Both the position numbers and the translations under genes were made by a program. Positions 51,674-61,191 of a stretch of DNA of 64,000 nucleotides are shown one piece after another. How positions within the stretch are numbered: the stretch's first letter is position 1; each line of letters begins with the position of its first letter. Location of the stretch: positions 1 to 64,000 of the forward strand of contig JBFMDN010000026.1 in NCBI GenBank assembly GCA_040753915.1, read 5' to 3'. Under the pieces are notes generated by a model that saw only the letters and a list, made by a program, of their open reading frames with translations, did not search any database and was not told the DNA's origin. The stretch is from JBFMDN01 sp040753915. Lineage in GTDB: Bacteria > Desulfobacterota > Desulfomonilia > Desulfomonilales > Desulfomonilaceae.

Positions 51674-53089
51674 TCAAATCGCGGGATACTTATCCCTACA
51701 CAGGGAAACAACCGATCGAAATTTGCCTCGTGGACCCCGAGGAATTGCCTCGACGCTGCGCACGTGAATAGAAATCCTGTCTCCGAGCTTCTTTCGCAGG
51801 TTGGAAATCAGCATATCTCGCGCGGCGGAATCGTACCCCGGCCCGGGGACAACATCCACTCTCAAGCGGTCCAAAGTTTCATGGATGATCTGGGCCTCGT
51901 ACAGGTGTTTCAATCCTTTGAACACCGGATCCAGTCGGCCTACGTACCCCCGACCGGGAATGTACAATATGTCATCCGTTCTACCGATAACTGCCGTGAT
52001 CCTCGGCATCGCGCGGCCGCACGGGCAGGGCTCGGGAGATCCGACGACTGCAATGTCGCCAATCCTGTACCGGATGAACACCTGCTCTTGATTGCAGAAG
52101 GATGTCGCCACAATTTCCCCCTGCTCTCCAGGTCGTGCTGGGGTTCCGTCTTCCTTAAGCACTTCACAAATGCCGAATTCCGGATTAATGTGGAGCGATC
52201 CGTGCTCGCAATCGCAGATGAACGCTCCCGTATCGCTGGAAGCGTACTGGTCGAAAACCGGGCATCCAAACGCTGCTTCAATCTCCTGCCTGTCCTCAGG
52301 GATCAACGTCTCCGCGCTCGTTATCACCGCAGCGGGACGATGGAGGGGCAGCTTCAGTCCCTTGGCAATTCGAGAGACGAGCGCTATGGCCGAAGGGTAC
52401 CCGTCCACAAGGATGGGCTCAAAGTCATTGATCGCCTTGACGTATGCTGGCACGGATTGTTCCGAGATGTGGGTAGTAGACATCAGAAGGGCCTTACCAG
52501 GCCGGTTGAGTCTCCAATATGGTCCCCTTCCCGATATTTGATTTTCGGGAACTATGTCGCGACCAGTAAATTGGACGCGGCGTGGAAGGATCGGATCGTC
52601 CACTCCCGCCCATTCGCGCAACCTGAAAACAAAGCTCCAGGTGCGAGTAAAGCTCTCGCGCGAGCTGTACAATTTCATGGGGGAGCCGGTCGTGCCACTC
52701 GTGAACAGTCGGTTCCAGGATCGGTGCGGCTTGCCGCCTTGAAGAAACGCATGAGGACTGTCCACCACGGTTCTTTTTTCGAGCATTGGAATTTGGCGTA
52801 AATCATCAACGCAGCTCACGCGTTTCACGTCCAGTCCTGACGTTCGAAAGAACTCGGCATAGTAGGGAATGTTCTCTTGAGCGTACTGCAGGTGGTGCCT
52901 GAGATTTTCCACCTGGTGGTCCAGGAACTCGTCCGAAGACCACCACTGGCTTACCCGCAACCGATCGAGATATGCCGCCCCGAGCTCCATGTCCCAGCGG
53001 CGATGGGTGTACAAGAACCCCTGTGCAGATACCATCCATGTCTGTAACCAGACCGGAGAATTGTCGTACACTGCTTTTGCTAGGCTCAA
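51674..53089 (-). CDS. CapK/PaaK-like adenylate-forming enzyme
   Basis: 471 residues from TTG 53089 with GAGG 6 bases upstream. The ANL-superfamily phosphate loop is LFTSGTTGSPMKLYSS, followed by VDGYPSAIALVSRIAK, YASSDTGAF, and the hinge RIGDIAVVG; CPCGRAMPRI near residue 365 is a typical PaaK/CapK zinc-like pair. It should adenylate a carboxylate and could transfer it to CoA or a sugar amine. With the AsnB-like gene next door it is probably decorating the polysaccharide. Confidence 0.88.
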   Translation of the reverse strand: MSLAKAVYDNSPVWLQTWMVSAQGFLYTHRRWDMELGAAYLDRLRVSQWWSSDEFLDHQVENLRHHLQYAQENIPYYAEFFRTSGLDVKRVSCVDDLRQIPMLEKRTVVDSPHAFLQGGKPHRSWNRLFTSGTTGSPMKLYSSRESFTRTWSFVFRLREWAGVDDPILPRRVQFTGRDIVPENQISGRGPYWRLNRPGKALLMSTTHISEQSVPAYVKAINDFEPILVDGYPSAIALVSRIAKGLKLPLHRPAAVITSAETLIPEDRQEIEAAFGCPVFDQYASSDTGAFICDCEHGSLHINPEFGICEVLKEDGTPARPGEQGEIVATSFCNQEQVFIRYRIGDIAVVGSPEPCPCGRAMPRITAVIGRTDDILYIPGRGYVGRLDPVFKGLKHLYEAQIIHETLDRLRVDVVPGPGYDSAARDMLISNLRKKLGDRISIHVRSVEAIPRGPRGKFRSVVSLCRDKYPAI

Positions 53090-53141
53090 CCTGTGCCTCT
53101 CTGACGGTATCCACTGGTGCTCTCGGCGGTCATGAAATGGC

Positions 53142-55133
53142 CTACACCACAGACCTCTTTTGGGCTAGGCCTATTGAGGGAGATGGCGGAGAAGCCTCGG
53201 AGCGGGCGTCAGCTTCGGAAAAGGACTGATTGAACTCCGGGACGAATTGTTTCAGAAGGAGTCTTACCTGATCCGGATCTCCTGAGCCGTTAACAATGCG
53301 CAATGCTCTCTCAACTTCCAAAATGAAATCTGTGGACCCTTCGTTCGGGGGATCGAATGCCTTGATCTTGCCGTGTCGCGTACTTACCAGTCGCTCACAT
53401 TCCGAACAGAGTGATTCCCTCAGCTTTTCTCCCGGACGCATTCCTATGTATTCGATCGGAATCTCACCGGGCCGTTTTCCCGTCAATTGTACCAGTTGAT
53501 GAACCATGTCAACGATTTTAATGGGCTCACCCATCTCGAGAATCAGGATCTGTCCCGAGTTGCCCAGTGCCGCCGCCTGGAGGACGAGGGTCACTGCTTC
53601 GGATATGGTCATGAAGTAGCGGCACATGTCCGGATGCGTGATGGTTACCGGTCCTCCTTTGGCCACCTGATCGAGGAACAACGGTATGGCGCTTCCCTGT
53701 GAAGCGAGCACATTCCCGAATCTTACGGCGAGAAAAGTCGTAGTGCTTACTCTGCTGAACGCCTGACAGTATAACTCTCCAACCCGCTTGGTGGCCCCCA
53801 TGACGCTGGTGGGGTTGACCGCTTTGTCGGTAGAGATGAGAACAAATATGGAAACCCCGAACCTGTCACAGGCTGTGGCAAGGGCGTGGAGCCCTCCCAC
53901 ATTGTTTGAAAAGCACTCGGCAGGGTTGAGCTCCTGCAGGGGCACATGCTTGTGGGCACCTGCATGAAAAACCAGGTCCGGCCTGAAACGAGCGAAGACA
54001 CGATTGACCGCATTTCCATCGCGTACATCACACAATACAGGGATCACGCGCGATCCATCGAATACCGCGCTGTCCGTAAGTTGCCGATGAATGTCGTAGA
54101 GACTGTTCTCCGACCGCTCCATCAATATGAGACAATCCGGATTCCTTTTGATGATCTGGCGACAGAGCTCGCCTCCTATACTACCGCCCGCGCCGGTAAC
54201 CACCACAGTCTTGGAACGCAGGAGCGATCGCACCTGTTGGCTGTCGATCCGGACTTCTTCGCGACCAAGGAGGTCTGCGATGTTTATGTCTCTCAACTGC
54301 GTGAGCTTGTCCAACCCTTCGATGATCTCGTGGATCGCAGGAAGGGTTTTGACCTCCATGTTGAGGTTGCGCGTCACGTCAAAAATTCGCTTCATCTGGG
54401 TGTGATTGGCGGACGGTATGGCGATGATGGCCATATCCGGCTGATTTGCAACGACAAAGGCAGGAAGGTCGTCTACTCCGCCCCGGACTTTCACGCCATG
54501 GATGGACACACCCCACTTTCGCGTATCGTCGTCGAACAGCGATAGCACTTTCAATCCGGACTCGGGTTTTCTCGCGATTTCCCTCACGAGCATCTCGCCC
54601 GAATCGCCAGCACCGATTATCACGACCCGCTTCGAAGCGGTAAGACCTCTCTCATTGATATAAAAGTGGGCCAATTCCCTCATGTACCGGATGCCCACCC
54701 GGGCACCACCGACAAACAGAAACGAGAGGAAGAAGTCGATTATGATGACTCCCTTCGGGACGATAAGCGTGCTCGAAAACTGCCGTGCCATGAGGAGCGC
54801 CACGCTTCCCAGGAGGCTGTGCAGGAGCAGGATAGGCAGGTCCTTGAGCCCCACGTACCGCCAATGAGTCGTGTGGCCTTTGAGGAGATAGAAGGCCAGG
54901 ATCTTGAAGACTGCGACGTAAGGGAGGAGCAACATGCGTTCGGCGTTGAACCTGACCGGCACGCTGAAGTCGAACCGCAACTCGTACGCGAGCCAGAAGC
55001 TAGCCGCTGACAGGAACAGCACCGCCACGAAAAGGAGGTGATTGAAGCGAACGTACAGTGCAGAGGCTCTCACGGCCGCGTCGACACGCTCGAGCACATA
55101 ACGGAGGACGCGATCGAAGAACGGAGATCTCAT
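53142..55133 (-). CDS. Nucleotide-sugar 4,6-dehydratase/epimerase (WbpM/CapD-like)
   Basis: 663 residues from ATG 55133 with GAGG upstream. Four N-terminal membrane segments (about residues 28-190), a first Rossmann domain (IIGAGDSGEMLVRE, about 210), and the catalytic short-chain dehydrogenase domain with TGAGGSIGGE (about 345), STDKAVNPTSVMGATK (the WbpM-type replacement of YXXXK). It would turn UDP-GlcNAc into UDP-4-keto-6-deoxy sugars, precursor of bacillosamine/QuiNAc-like residues. It opens the minus-strand EPS operon. Confidence 0.93.
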   Translation of the reverse strand: MRSPFFDRVLRYVLERVDAAVRASALYVRFNHLLFVAVLFLSAASFWLAYELRFDFSVPVRFNAERMLLLPYVAVFKILAFYLLKGHTTHWRYVGLKDLPILLLHSLLGSVALLMARQFSSTLIVPKGVIIIDFFLSFLFVGGARVGIRYMRELAHFYINERGLTASKRVVIIGAGDSGEMLVREIARKPESGLKVLSLFDDDTRKWGVSIHGVKVRGGVDDLPAFVVANQPDMAIIAIPSANHTQMKRIFDVTRNLNMEVKTLPAIHEIIEGLDKLTQLRDINIADLLGREEVRIDSQQVRSLLRSKTVVVTGAGGSIGGELCRQIIKRNPDCLILMERSENSLYDIHRQLTDSAVFDGSRVIPVLCDVRDGNAVNRVFARFRPDLVFHAGAHKHVPLQELNPAECFSNNVGGLHALATACDRFGVSIFVLISTDKAVNPTSVMGATKRVGELYCQAFSRVSTTTFLAVRFGNVLASQGSAIPLFLDQVAKGGPVTITHPDMCRYFMTISEAVTLVLQAAALGNSGQILILEMGEPIKIVDMVHQLVQLTGKRPGEIPIEYIGMRPGEKLRESLCSECERLVSTRHGKIKAFDPPNEGSTDFILEVERALRIVNGSGDPDQVRLLLKQFVPEFNQSFSEADARSEASPPSPSIGLAQKRSVV

Positions 55134-55655
55134 CGCTCTAACCTCGCGAGGCCCAAGCCCGCTCTGCGCGCACGAGATTATAGCGACACGCCGGTTCGTG
55201 CCGACTCGGTCTGGGAGTCCCGTTCGTTCCGACCAGTTTGGGGCCCGGGCCCAAAACAATTCTGGATGCCAGGGCTATACGTCCGTCTCTGTCTGCAGTT
55301 GCAGATCTCGCCTGATGGTTGAGATCAGCCATCGGTCCCGCTCGTTCCGGCCGGTTTCCGGTGCTTCTGCTGGGGAGAGTAGAAACGACTCACTCGGCCA
55401 ATTCAACGTCATTCCTGCCACCATGATTTCCCAGGTGGAGGACATTACAATTATATTTCGGATTGTGCCCCCTTTCAATGCCTTTCGGGGCGCGGTCCCA
55501 CTGAGCCTCAGCGTTGCGGCGAATGACGAGCTCTGGTAATAAAGGTAATTCGTGTTGCGCACTCGGGGAGGAGGGCTCCAATGGGACCCGAGGATTTCTC
55601 GTTACGGGATGCTTTGTGATAAGGTGGAAGGGGAAACAGGGAAGGGGACAGCTTC
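55134..55655. other. Divergent intergenic region of the EPS locus
   Basis: No gene recognised. It separates the minus-strand half (dehydratase onward) and the plus-strand half (SGNH hydrolase, glycosyltransferase), so both promoters should be here. A GC-rich near-palindrome, TTTGGGGCCC/GGGCCCAAAA, lies at 55237-55256. I find no convincing -35/-10 pair. Confidence 0.45.
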
Positions 55656-56771
55656 GTGAGAAGAGTCTTGCGTTTCTTCTGGCTTGCAGCTAAGTGGACC
55701 ATCATCGCCTTGATCTGTATTGAGGTGCTCAGCTTCACAGCAGTCACAGTAGCCAATATCCTCATGTACGGTCACGCCCGCGAGGGAAGCAGGGCGGTGT
55801 ACGATCCCTATACCCTGTTCCTGCAAAGCTCAGGGCCTCGCCCTACCGCACACAACGCGGTCCTTCCCAATTCAGACGCAAACAGAACCATCTGGCTTTT
55901 CGGGGGCTCTACCATGAGGGGAGCCACCGATAGCGATGACAAGACTATTGCCAGCTTTCTTGCCCAGTACCTCAATTCAGGGAGCAGCGGTTTCCACGTC
56001 ACGGTGCTGAATTACGGGATGAATTCCTTTAATTCTCTCCTGGAGACAAAGTATCTCCAGAAGCTTCTCATAGACAGCGAGACCTTTCCCGACATCATCG
56101 TGTTCTACGACGGCGCAAACGATGCGAAGTATTTTCTGGAGCACCGCGATCCGTACGGCCATCATGGATTCCGAAGAGTCAGCAGCTTGATTGAAAGCTA
56201 TTATCGAAGCTGGTTCGGATTGCTCAAACCGCTCAATGCCGCGCTGTATTCCTCATACACCCGGGAGTTGTATGACAAGATCAACCAGGTTTTTGTGCCC
56301 ATCGATCCTGATGGGCCGATTTTCCGGAAATGGGTGGAAAGCGTTGTGAAGCGGTACAGACACGTGGACAAGCTTGCTGCCTGTTACGGAGCGCAGTTCA
56401 TTGTAATGTGGCAGCCCATTTGGTGGGTGGAGGAGTGTGATCTGCCTCGGGAGATGAAGGAAAAAGAACAGAGCTGGATCATGCGATCGGAACAGATGGC
56501 AGCCATGAGGTTGAATTTTGCCATTCCGTACGAGGCTCTCGAGGACAAGCTCAAGCATGAACCATACTTCGTGAGCCTTCGCGATGCACTGTGTCCCCGG
56601 ACATCACCTACGTACAAAGCCGATGGGGTTCACTTGACGGATGCCGGGCGCAAGATGGTTGCCGTTCGGATGGGCAGGATATTGGAGAAGATGCTCAATG
56701 AGATGGCCGATAGGCCGCGTTCCGATTCTCCACCTCGTCCCCAACGGGGCCAAGCCGGTCCAGGTTCGTGA
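55656..56771 (+). CDS. SGNH/GDSL-type hydrolase, membrane-anchored
   Basis: 371 residues from GTG 55656. An N-terminal hydrophobic helix (about 10-36) anchors it. SGNH blocks: nucleophile Ser 85 in FGGSTMRG, Gly 121 in LNYGMNSF, Asn 155 in YDGANDA, and the Asp/His of ADGVHLTDAG near residue 338. It is likely an O-acetyl- or acyl-esterase acting on the exopolysaccharide in the periplasm. The C-terminal ~25 residues are Pro/Arg-rich. It is on the opposite strand to the main EPS operon and 45 bases ahead of a glycosyltransferase. Confidence 0.85.
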   Translation: MRRVLRFFWLAAKWTIIALICIEVLSFTAVTVANILMYGHAREGSRAVYDPYTLFLQSSGPRPTAHNAVLPNSDANRTIWLFGGSTMRGATDSDDKTIASFLAQYLNSGSSGFHVTVLNYGMNSFNSLLETKYLQKLLIDSETFPDIIVFYDGANDAKYFLEHRDPYGHHGFRRVSSLIESYYRSWFGLLKPLNAALYSSYTRELYDKINQVFVPIDPDGPIFRKWVESVVKRYRHVDKLAACYGAQFIVMWQPIWWVEECDLPREMKEKEQSWIMRSEQMAAMRLNFAIPYEALEDKLKHEPYFVSLRDALCPRTSPTYKADGVHLTDAGRKMVAVRMGRILEKMLNEMADRPRSDSPPRPQRGQAGPGS

Positions 56772-56816
56772 CGAACGCTCTGACTGTGTCACGATAGGAG
56801 AAAGGAAATTTACCAG

Positions 56817-58061
56817 GTGGAACCGCCGAGGACTGCATACATTTTGCTCTGGTATCCCAAGCCATCTGAAACGTTTGTATTTCGAGAAACGGTGAATCTC
56901 AAGCGGATGGGGTTACCGTTGCAGGTATTCACCTTATACGGGCGCATTGAGAGCGGGCTTTCCGATGAGATGAAGCGGGCATCGAGTGAAGTCGAACGGT
57001 TAGGAGTCCCGTTTCTCGTGAACGCCCCCTCTGAGATTCTGTACTGGCTTCGCCGCGATCGAGCGGCTGCAGCGGCTCTGCTCAAGACGTTTTTTGCCAG
57101 GCGGTGGAAAGGGGTCGAGAAGTCTGCGGAGAGCCTTTGGGCTTTGCTGTGTGGCTTCAAGCTGGCGCGGCGCTTTCTCGAGGAAGGAATCGAGCACATT
57201 CACGCGCCATGGGCAAGCGGCCCTGCGACTGCCGCATGGGTAGCGTCCAGGCTGACAGGTATCCCCTACAGCTTTACCGCACGTGCGTGGGACATATATC
57301 CTCCGGACTCCTTGCTACCGGAAAAGCTGAAAAACGCTGCTCTCGTGCGAAGCGAAACTCGCACCAACATTCAGTACCTCGTCGATTGCTGCGAATGCGA
57401 TCCCGAGAAGATCCATTTGACTTACAATGGCGTCCCGTTGAATGCGAAGATGGAAGCTCGCGTGAAAATGGAGGAGCCATACCGCTTGCTTGCCCTAGGG
57501 AGGTTCGTGGGGAAGAAGGGGTACGATTTTCTCCTTCGTGGCTGCAGGATCCTAGCCGATTCGGGCATGGACTTTCGGCTGACTCTCGCGGGAGATGGCC
57601 CCAGGATGACGCAGCTCAAGAATCTTGCCCATCGCCTGGGGATCTCGGACAAGATCACATTCCCGGGCTTCGTTAGGTACGATGAAGTGCCGCGGTTGTT
57701 TGGGGAGGCGGACCTCCTCCTGATGCCCAGCGTGGTGCATTCGTCCGGTGACCGTGATGGAATCCCCACGGTCATAATGGAGGCCCTCATGCATAGGGTC
57801 CCGGTAATAGCAACGGACGTGTCCGGCATATCCGAAGTGATAGAAGACGGTAAGACCGGCCTCCTGATTCGGGAAAAGGACCCCGATGCAATTGCGGGAG
57901 CAGTGCGTCACATGGTGTCCGACCGGGACCGTGCCCTGAGGATGGCGGAAGCAGGCAGAGAGCGGGTCCTGAATCAATTCGACCCGGAGAGCAATCACAG
58001 GAGAGTCTTGGACCTGTATATGCGGCTGATACCGCGACGACGCGGCGAGGCGCAAACTTAG
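56817..58061 (+). CDS. Glycosyltransferase family 4
   Basis: 414 residues from GTG 56817 (AAAGGA about 11 bases upstream). GT-B fold: LLWYPKPSETFVFRE at the N-terminus, HIHAPWASGPATAAWVAS and FTARAWDIY acceptor region, RLLALGRFVGKKGYDFLL opening the C-terminal domain, EX7E motif in DGIPTVIMEALMHRVPVIAT. It belongs with the EPS locus and probably adds a further sugar. No membrane segment. Confidence 0.92.
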   Translation: MEPPRTAYILLWYPKPSETFVFRETVNLKRMGLPLQVFTLYGRIESGLSDEMKRASSEVERLGVPFLVNAPSEILYWLRRDRAAAAALLKTFFARRWKGVEKSAESLWALLCGFKLARRFLEEGIEHIHAPWASGPATAAWVASRLTGIPYSFTARAWDIYPPDSLLPEKLKNAALVRSETRTNIQYLVDCCECDPEKIHLTYNGVPLNAKMEARVKMEEPYRLLALGRFVGKKGYDFLLRGCRILADSGMDFRLTLAGDGPRMTQLKNLAHRLGISDKITFPGFVRYDEVPRLFGEADLLLMPSVVHSSGDRDGIPTVIMEALMHRVPVIATDVSGISEVIEDGKTGLLIREKDPDAIAGAVRHMVSDRDRALRMAEAGRERVLNQFDPESNHRRVLDLYMRLIPRRRGEAQT

Positions 58062-58125
58062 CCAGATTAAATTGAAGAGCGAGCAGGTCGTGCTAGGCCG
58101 GATCTGAAGTCCCCGGAGCCTTAGT

Positions 58126-58235
58126 ACCGTATTTCACTGATAAGGTCACGGATTCCGAACCGGCACCCCCCTCTGATCCCCCCGTTAACGGGGGGAAAGA
58201 CTCCCTCCCCGTCAACGGGGAGGGTTGGGGTGGGG
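58126..58235 (+). repeat. Repeat B/C composite, copy 4
   Basis: A partial B core (ATTTCACTGATAAGGTCACG) followed by GGATTCCGAACCGG as in copy 2, then two GC hairpins: CCCCCC-GTTAAC-GGGGGG (about 58179-58196) and CCCTCCCCG-TCAA-CGGGGAGGG (58204-58225). It fills the spacer after the glycosyltransferase and may also stop transcription. Confidence 0.65.
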
Positions 58236-58305
58236 TCCCCTCATTCGGCACCGAACTTACGAAGGGCAGTACCGAGGGTTTCATCTTATGACAGTTGGAG
58301 GCCAC

Positions 58306-59454
58306 ATGTCTCGTGCACTCGATGGAATAACGGTTCTCGATCTGAGCATGAACTTGCCGGGCCCGTACATGACGTGGCTCCTGGCCCAACTGGGGGCGGA
58401 GGTGGTGAAGATCGAGAATCCCGAGGGAGGTGATTATGCCAGGGCTCTTGGGGGCGGTTCCTCAAGTCCGTTCTTTGAGGCTGTCAACCGAAACAAGAAG
58501 AGCGTGACCATAAATCTGAAGCACCCCGAGGGAAGACGGCTCTTGCTGGACTTGGTCGACCGCTACGACATTCTGGTGGAGGGGTTTCGACCCGGAACAA
58601 TGGAACGCCTTGGACTGGGCTTCGAGACGATGAGCCAGAGGAATCCCCGGCTCATTCAGGTTTCGATAACCGGGTACGGACAGGACGGACCATATCGGTT
58701 GCGTGCGGGACACGACTTGAATTATCTCTCATTGGCAGGAATAATAGGCATGACCGGCACGAAGGACGGTACGCCTGCGATTCCAGGGATTCAGATTGCG
58801 GATCTGGCCGGGGGTAGTCTCCTTGCCCTCACGGGGCTGCTTGCCGCCATAATCCAACGGGAAAAGACGGGAAAAGGGCAATTCATTGACACGTCCATGT
58901 TCCACGGCTCTCTATCCCTTGCCACGATGGTCTTTGCCGGTATAGAGGGGGGATTCGATTTGCCCGGACCTGGCAGCATGTTTCTGAATGGCCGTTTTCC
59001 GTGTTACGGTGTCTATCGGACAAAAGACGGCAGTTACATGTCGCTCGGTGCGCTTGAATTCAAGTTTTGGAAGAACTTCTGCGATGCAACGGGGCGGGAC
59101 GATTTGATCGGGAGCCAGTTCGGGGGTGCTGAGATCGTCTCGGAAGTGGCGCAGCTTTTCGCTTCCCGTACTAAAGACGAGTGGGTGGCCATCATGCAGC
59201 CTGCGGATGCCTGCTGCGAGCCGGTCTTGGGCCTGGATGAAGCAGTGCAGTCGCCACTAGTAACGAGCCGCAATATGGTAGTCACTACATCCGACGGTAA
59301 GCGTTTTCTTGGCTCACCTCTCCGCATGTCAGCGTCTCCTCATCTGGAGGATGTTTCTTCGCCGGACCTGGGCGAGCATACGCGAGAGGTTCTGGGCCGT
59401 CTGGGATTGACAGAGGAGCAGTTGGATTCTTTGAAGGCTGCAGGAGCCATCTAG
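58306..59454 (+). CDS. Class III CoA-transferase (CaiB/BaiF family)
   Basis: 382 residues from ATG 58306 with GGAGG 4 bases upstream (ATG 58288 with GAGGG is an alternative). Family pattern: GITVLDLSMNLPGPYMTWLLAQLGAEVVKIENP, NRNKKSVTINLKHPEG, the likely catalytic Asp in GHDLNYLSLAG, and DLAGGSLLALTGLLAAI. It moves CoA between organic acids (formyl, carnitine, succinyl or aromatic acyl groups); the substrate cannot be told. It is likely metabolic and not part of the EPS locus. Confidence 0.9.
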   Translation: MSRALDGITVLDLSMNLPGPYMTWLLAQLGAEVVKIENPEGGDYARALGGGSSSPFFEAVNRNKKSVTINLKHPEGRRLLLDLVDRYDILVEGFRPGTMERLGLGFETMSQRNPRLIQVSITGYGQDGPYRLRAGHDLNYLSLAGIIGMTGTKDGTPAIPGIQIADLAGGSLLALTGLLAAIIQREKTGKGQFIDTSMFHGSLSLATMVFAGIEGGFDLPGPGSMFLNGRFPCYGVYRTKDGSYMSLGALEFKFWKNFCDATGRDDLIGSQFGGAEIVSEVAQLFASRTKDEWVAIMQPADACCEPVLGLDEAVQSPLVTSRNMVVTTSDGKRFLGSPLRMSASPHLEDVSSPDLGEHTREVLGRLGLTEEQLDSLKAAGAI

Positions 59455-59632
59455 AGAAGATTAGCCTGTACTGCAGTCCTGCTGCTCGCAGAAGACCGCA
59501 TTGAGGGCATTTTTTTTGCCAAGAAGTCGCTTTTCGGGTGGTTTCGAGAGCACCTCTGTGCCACGGAACTTGCCTTCTGAAGAACCGTTGGGCCACTGAT
59601 GTACCCTAGTCCGAGCGCTGAAAGGAGTAACG

Positions 59633-60178
59633 ATGGACTACAAGCACATAGACGGTTTGGTATATTCGCGCTACGCGGCTTCTCCGCCGATTATCAATTC
59701 GACCTTGGCTTGGAAATACGGGATTCAGGTGGCGTGCCCGCTGGAGCCGGGGCAATACTCGCATTTCGAGGTAGGAAGCAACGTAAAGCTGAAGCTGGTC
59801 GTAGCCGATGGCACAAAAAAGATGACATGCCACGGCATGATAGACTGGGTGGAAAAGGACGAGGCTACTGGTACCTGTATGGTCGGGTTCGGTCATCTTT
59901 CCCTGACCGACGAAGAGTTTGCAGTGCTGGAGCAGAGCTTCGCCGACAAAGGGCGTGAGGCGCTCAAGTTCGGGGAGCGGCTTCGCGATAAAGCTCTCGA
60001 TGCCGAGGCTGTCGTTGTCAATGATCAGGCCCGCGAGATCATGAGACTCAAGGCGGTCAACCTTCCTGTAAGCGTCATCGAGGCCGTGGACGAGAACCGC
60101 GGGGAGGCCACCTTCTCCGGATTTGTCACTGAAGCCATCAGGGCTTACATAAGAGAGAAGAAAGCCCAGCAGAGATAA
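59633..60178 (+). CDS. PilZ-like domain protein with helical C-terminus
   Basis: 181 residues, AAGGAG 6 bases before the ATG. The N-terminal half (about 40-100) is a beta barrel of PilZ type: VKLKLVVADGTKKMTCHGMIDWVEK and TGTCMVGFGHLSLTDEEFAVLE, though the RXXXR c-di-GMP signature is not evident. The C-terminal half is helical, with AVDENRGEATFSGFVTEAIRAYI-like ribbon-helix-like ending. It may have lost c-di-GMP binding and act by protein contact. Second-messenger role is inference. Confidence 0.65.
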   Translation: MDYKHIDGLVYSRYAASPPIINSTLAWKYGIQVACPLEPGQYSHFEVGSNVKLKLVVADGTKKMTCHGMIDWVEKDEATGTCMVGFGHLSLTDEEFAVLEQSFADKGREALKFGERLRDKALDAEAVVVNDQAREIMRLKAVNLPVSVIEAVDENRGEATFSGFVTEAIRAYIREKKAQQR

Positions 60179-60286
60179 AGGCGAGCTGGACTGCGAAAAA
60201 CATCCGTGGAGCGAAGGCGGCCCTCTTGAGGGGCATCAAAACGAGCTCCAACGGGGATTCTGTTTCTCAGAAGAGCGCCGAAAGGC

Positions 60287-60883
60287 TCAGAAAGGGAACG
60301 AGCCGCTGTCCGTTACCACCAGCCCCGATTTTGGTCTCATGGTGTTGCGGTCGCCCATGCTGAGTCGCATGATTATTTTGCGAATTCTGGGGCGCATCTC
60401 CTCTGCGACGTGAACAATCTCGAATCCGGCCTCAACAACTTCTGTTTCTGCATTTAGCCGAGTCCATCTGCATACTGCTGTGACGGCTACGGGCTCAATG
60501 TCTGGCATGTTCTGAACGGTGAGAAGGAGAGACCTCCGCTCGTCAAGGTCGGCGGCAAAGTATCTAGTCCGGAACCCTTCTTCCGACAGGTCCGTGACAA
60601 TGCCTATTCCAAAGGGGTCATCCAAGTCTTTCACTATCAGAGGGGTCTTCAAGTAATAGCGAGAGGCCCTTCTCGTTAGTATCCTGTTAGCCGGATCGTC
60701 GTAGTGGGCTCCGCGCTCCTGCAATTCTTCCCGTCTCAGGGCTTGACGCTCAACCAGCTTTTCCAGTATTTCCTCGAGCTGATCCAGGGACAACTGATAC
60801 TTCTCCATCAATTCAAAGTCCGATACCCTGTTCCGTATGTCAGCTATCAAGTGGCTGGCCTTGATTATTCGCCGGTTTGCCAT
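60287..60883 (-). CDS. PilZ domain protein with N-terminal helical domain
   Basis: 198 residues, GGAGGGG upstream of ATG 60883. N-terminus (about 1-60) is the helical IKASHLIADIRNRVSDFELMEKYQL motif that precedes PilZ domains in delta-proteobacteria; the PilZ part (about 68-180) begins RRASRYY, a variant of the RXXXR c-di-GMP site, and continues with IVTDLSEEGFRTR, matching the DXSXXG motif. It is a candidate c-di-GMP receptor. It converges with the preceding gene. Confidence 0.82.
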   Translation of the reverse strand: MANRRIIKASHLIADIRNRVSDFELMEKYQLSLDQLEEILEKLVERQALRREELQERGAHYDDPANRILTRRASRYYLKTPLIVKDLDDPFGIGIVTDLSEEGFRTRYFAADLDERRSLLLTVQNMPDIEPVAVTAVCRWTRLNAETEVVEAGFEIVHVAEEMRPRIRKIIMRLSMGDRNTMRPKSGLVVTDSGSFPF

Positions 60884-61191
60884 GGAGCTCCCCTCCTGGC
60901 GAGCACTTGTAGTATCCTACCAACCCGAGGTTTCGGTCGGCAAGTCGTTGCAGAGTCCGTCGAACCGCACGTCCATGCAGCACCCTCCTATCACATGGCC
61001 TGGACTATTGGAAGCCTCAACTTTACTCCTCGCTGGTTGCAGAAATCTTCTGCTTTTAAGCGGTCCTTTTTGCGACAATCGGCACCAAATGCGATTGTTG
61101 TTGATGAGGACGCTGAATTGAGTTACTTTCCCCAAGAATCAGGGGGGTGGCGTTATCGTCTGAATAGTACCGGTCCTGAGGGGTTACGAAC
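60884..61191. other. Divergent intergenic region, nothing recognised
   Basis: It separates the minus-strand PilZ gene from the plus-strand hybrid kinase. I find no clear promoter, repeat or terminator. Confidence 0.4.

Noticed and set aside
51587..52801. 404-codon plus-strand open frame opposite the CapK-like gene
   Set aside because: It crosses the asnB start and lies antisense to a clear ANL-family enzyme; the product has no recognisable domain.
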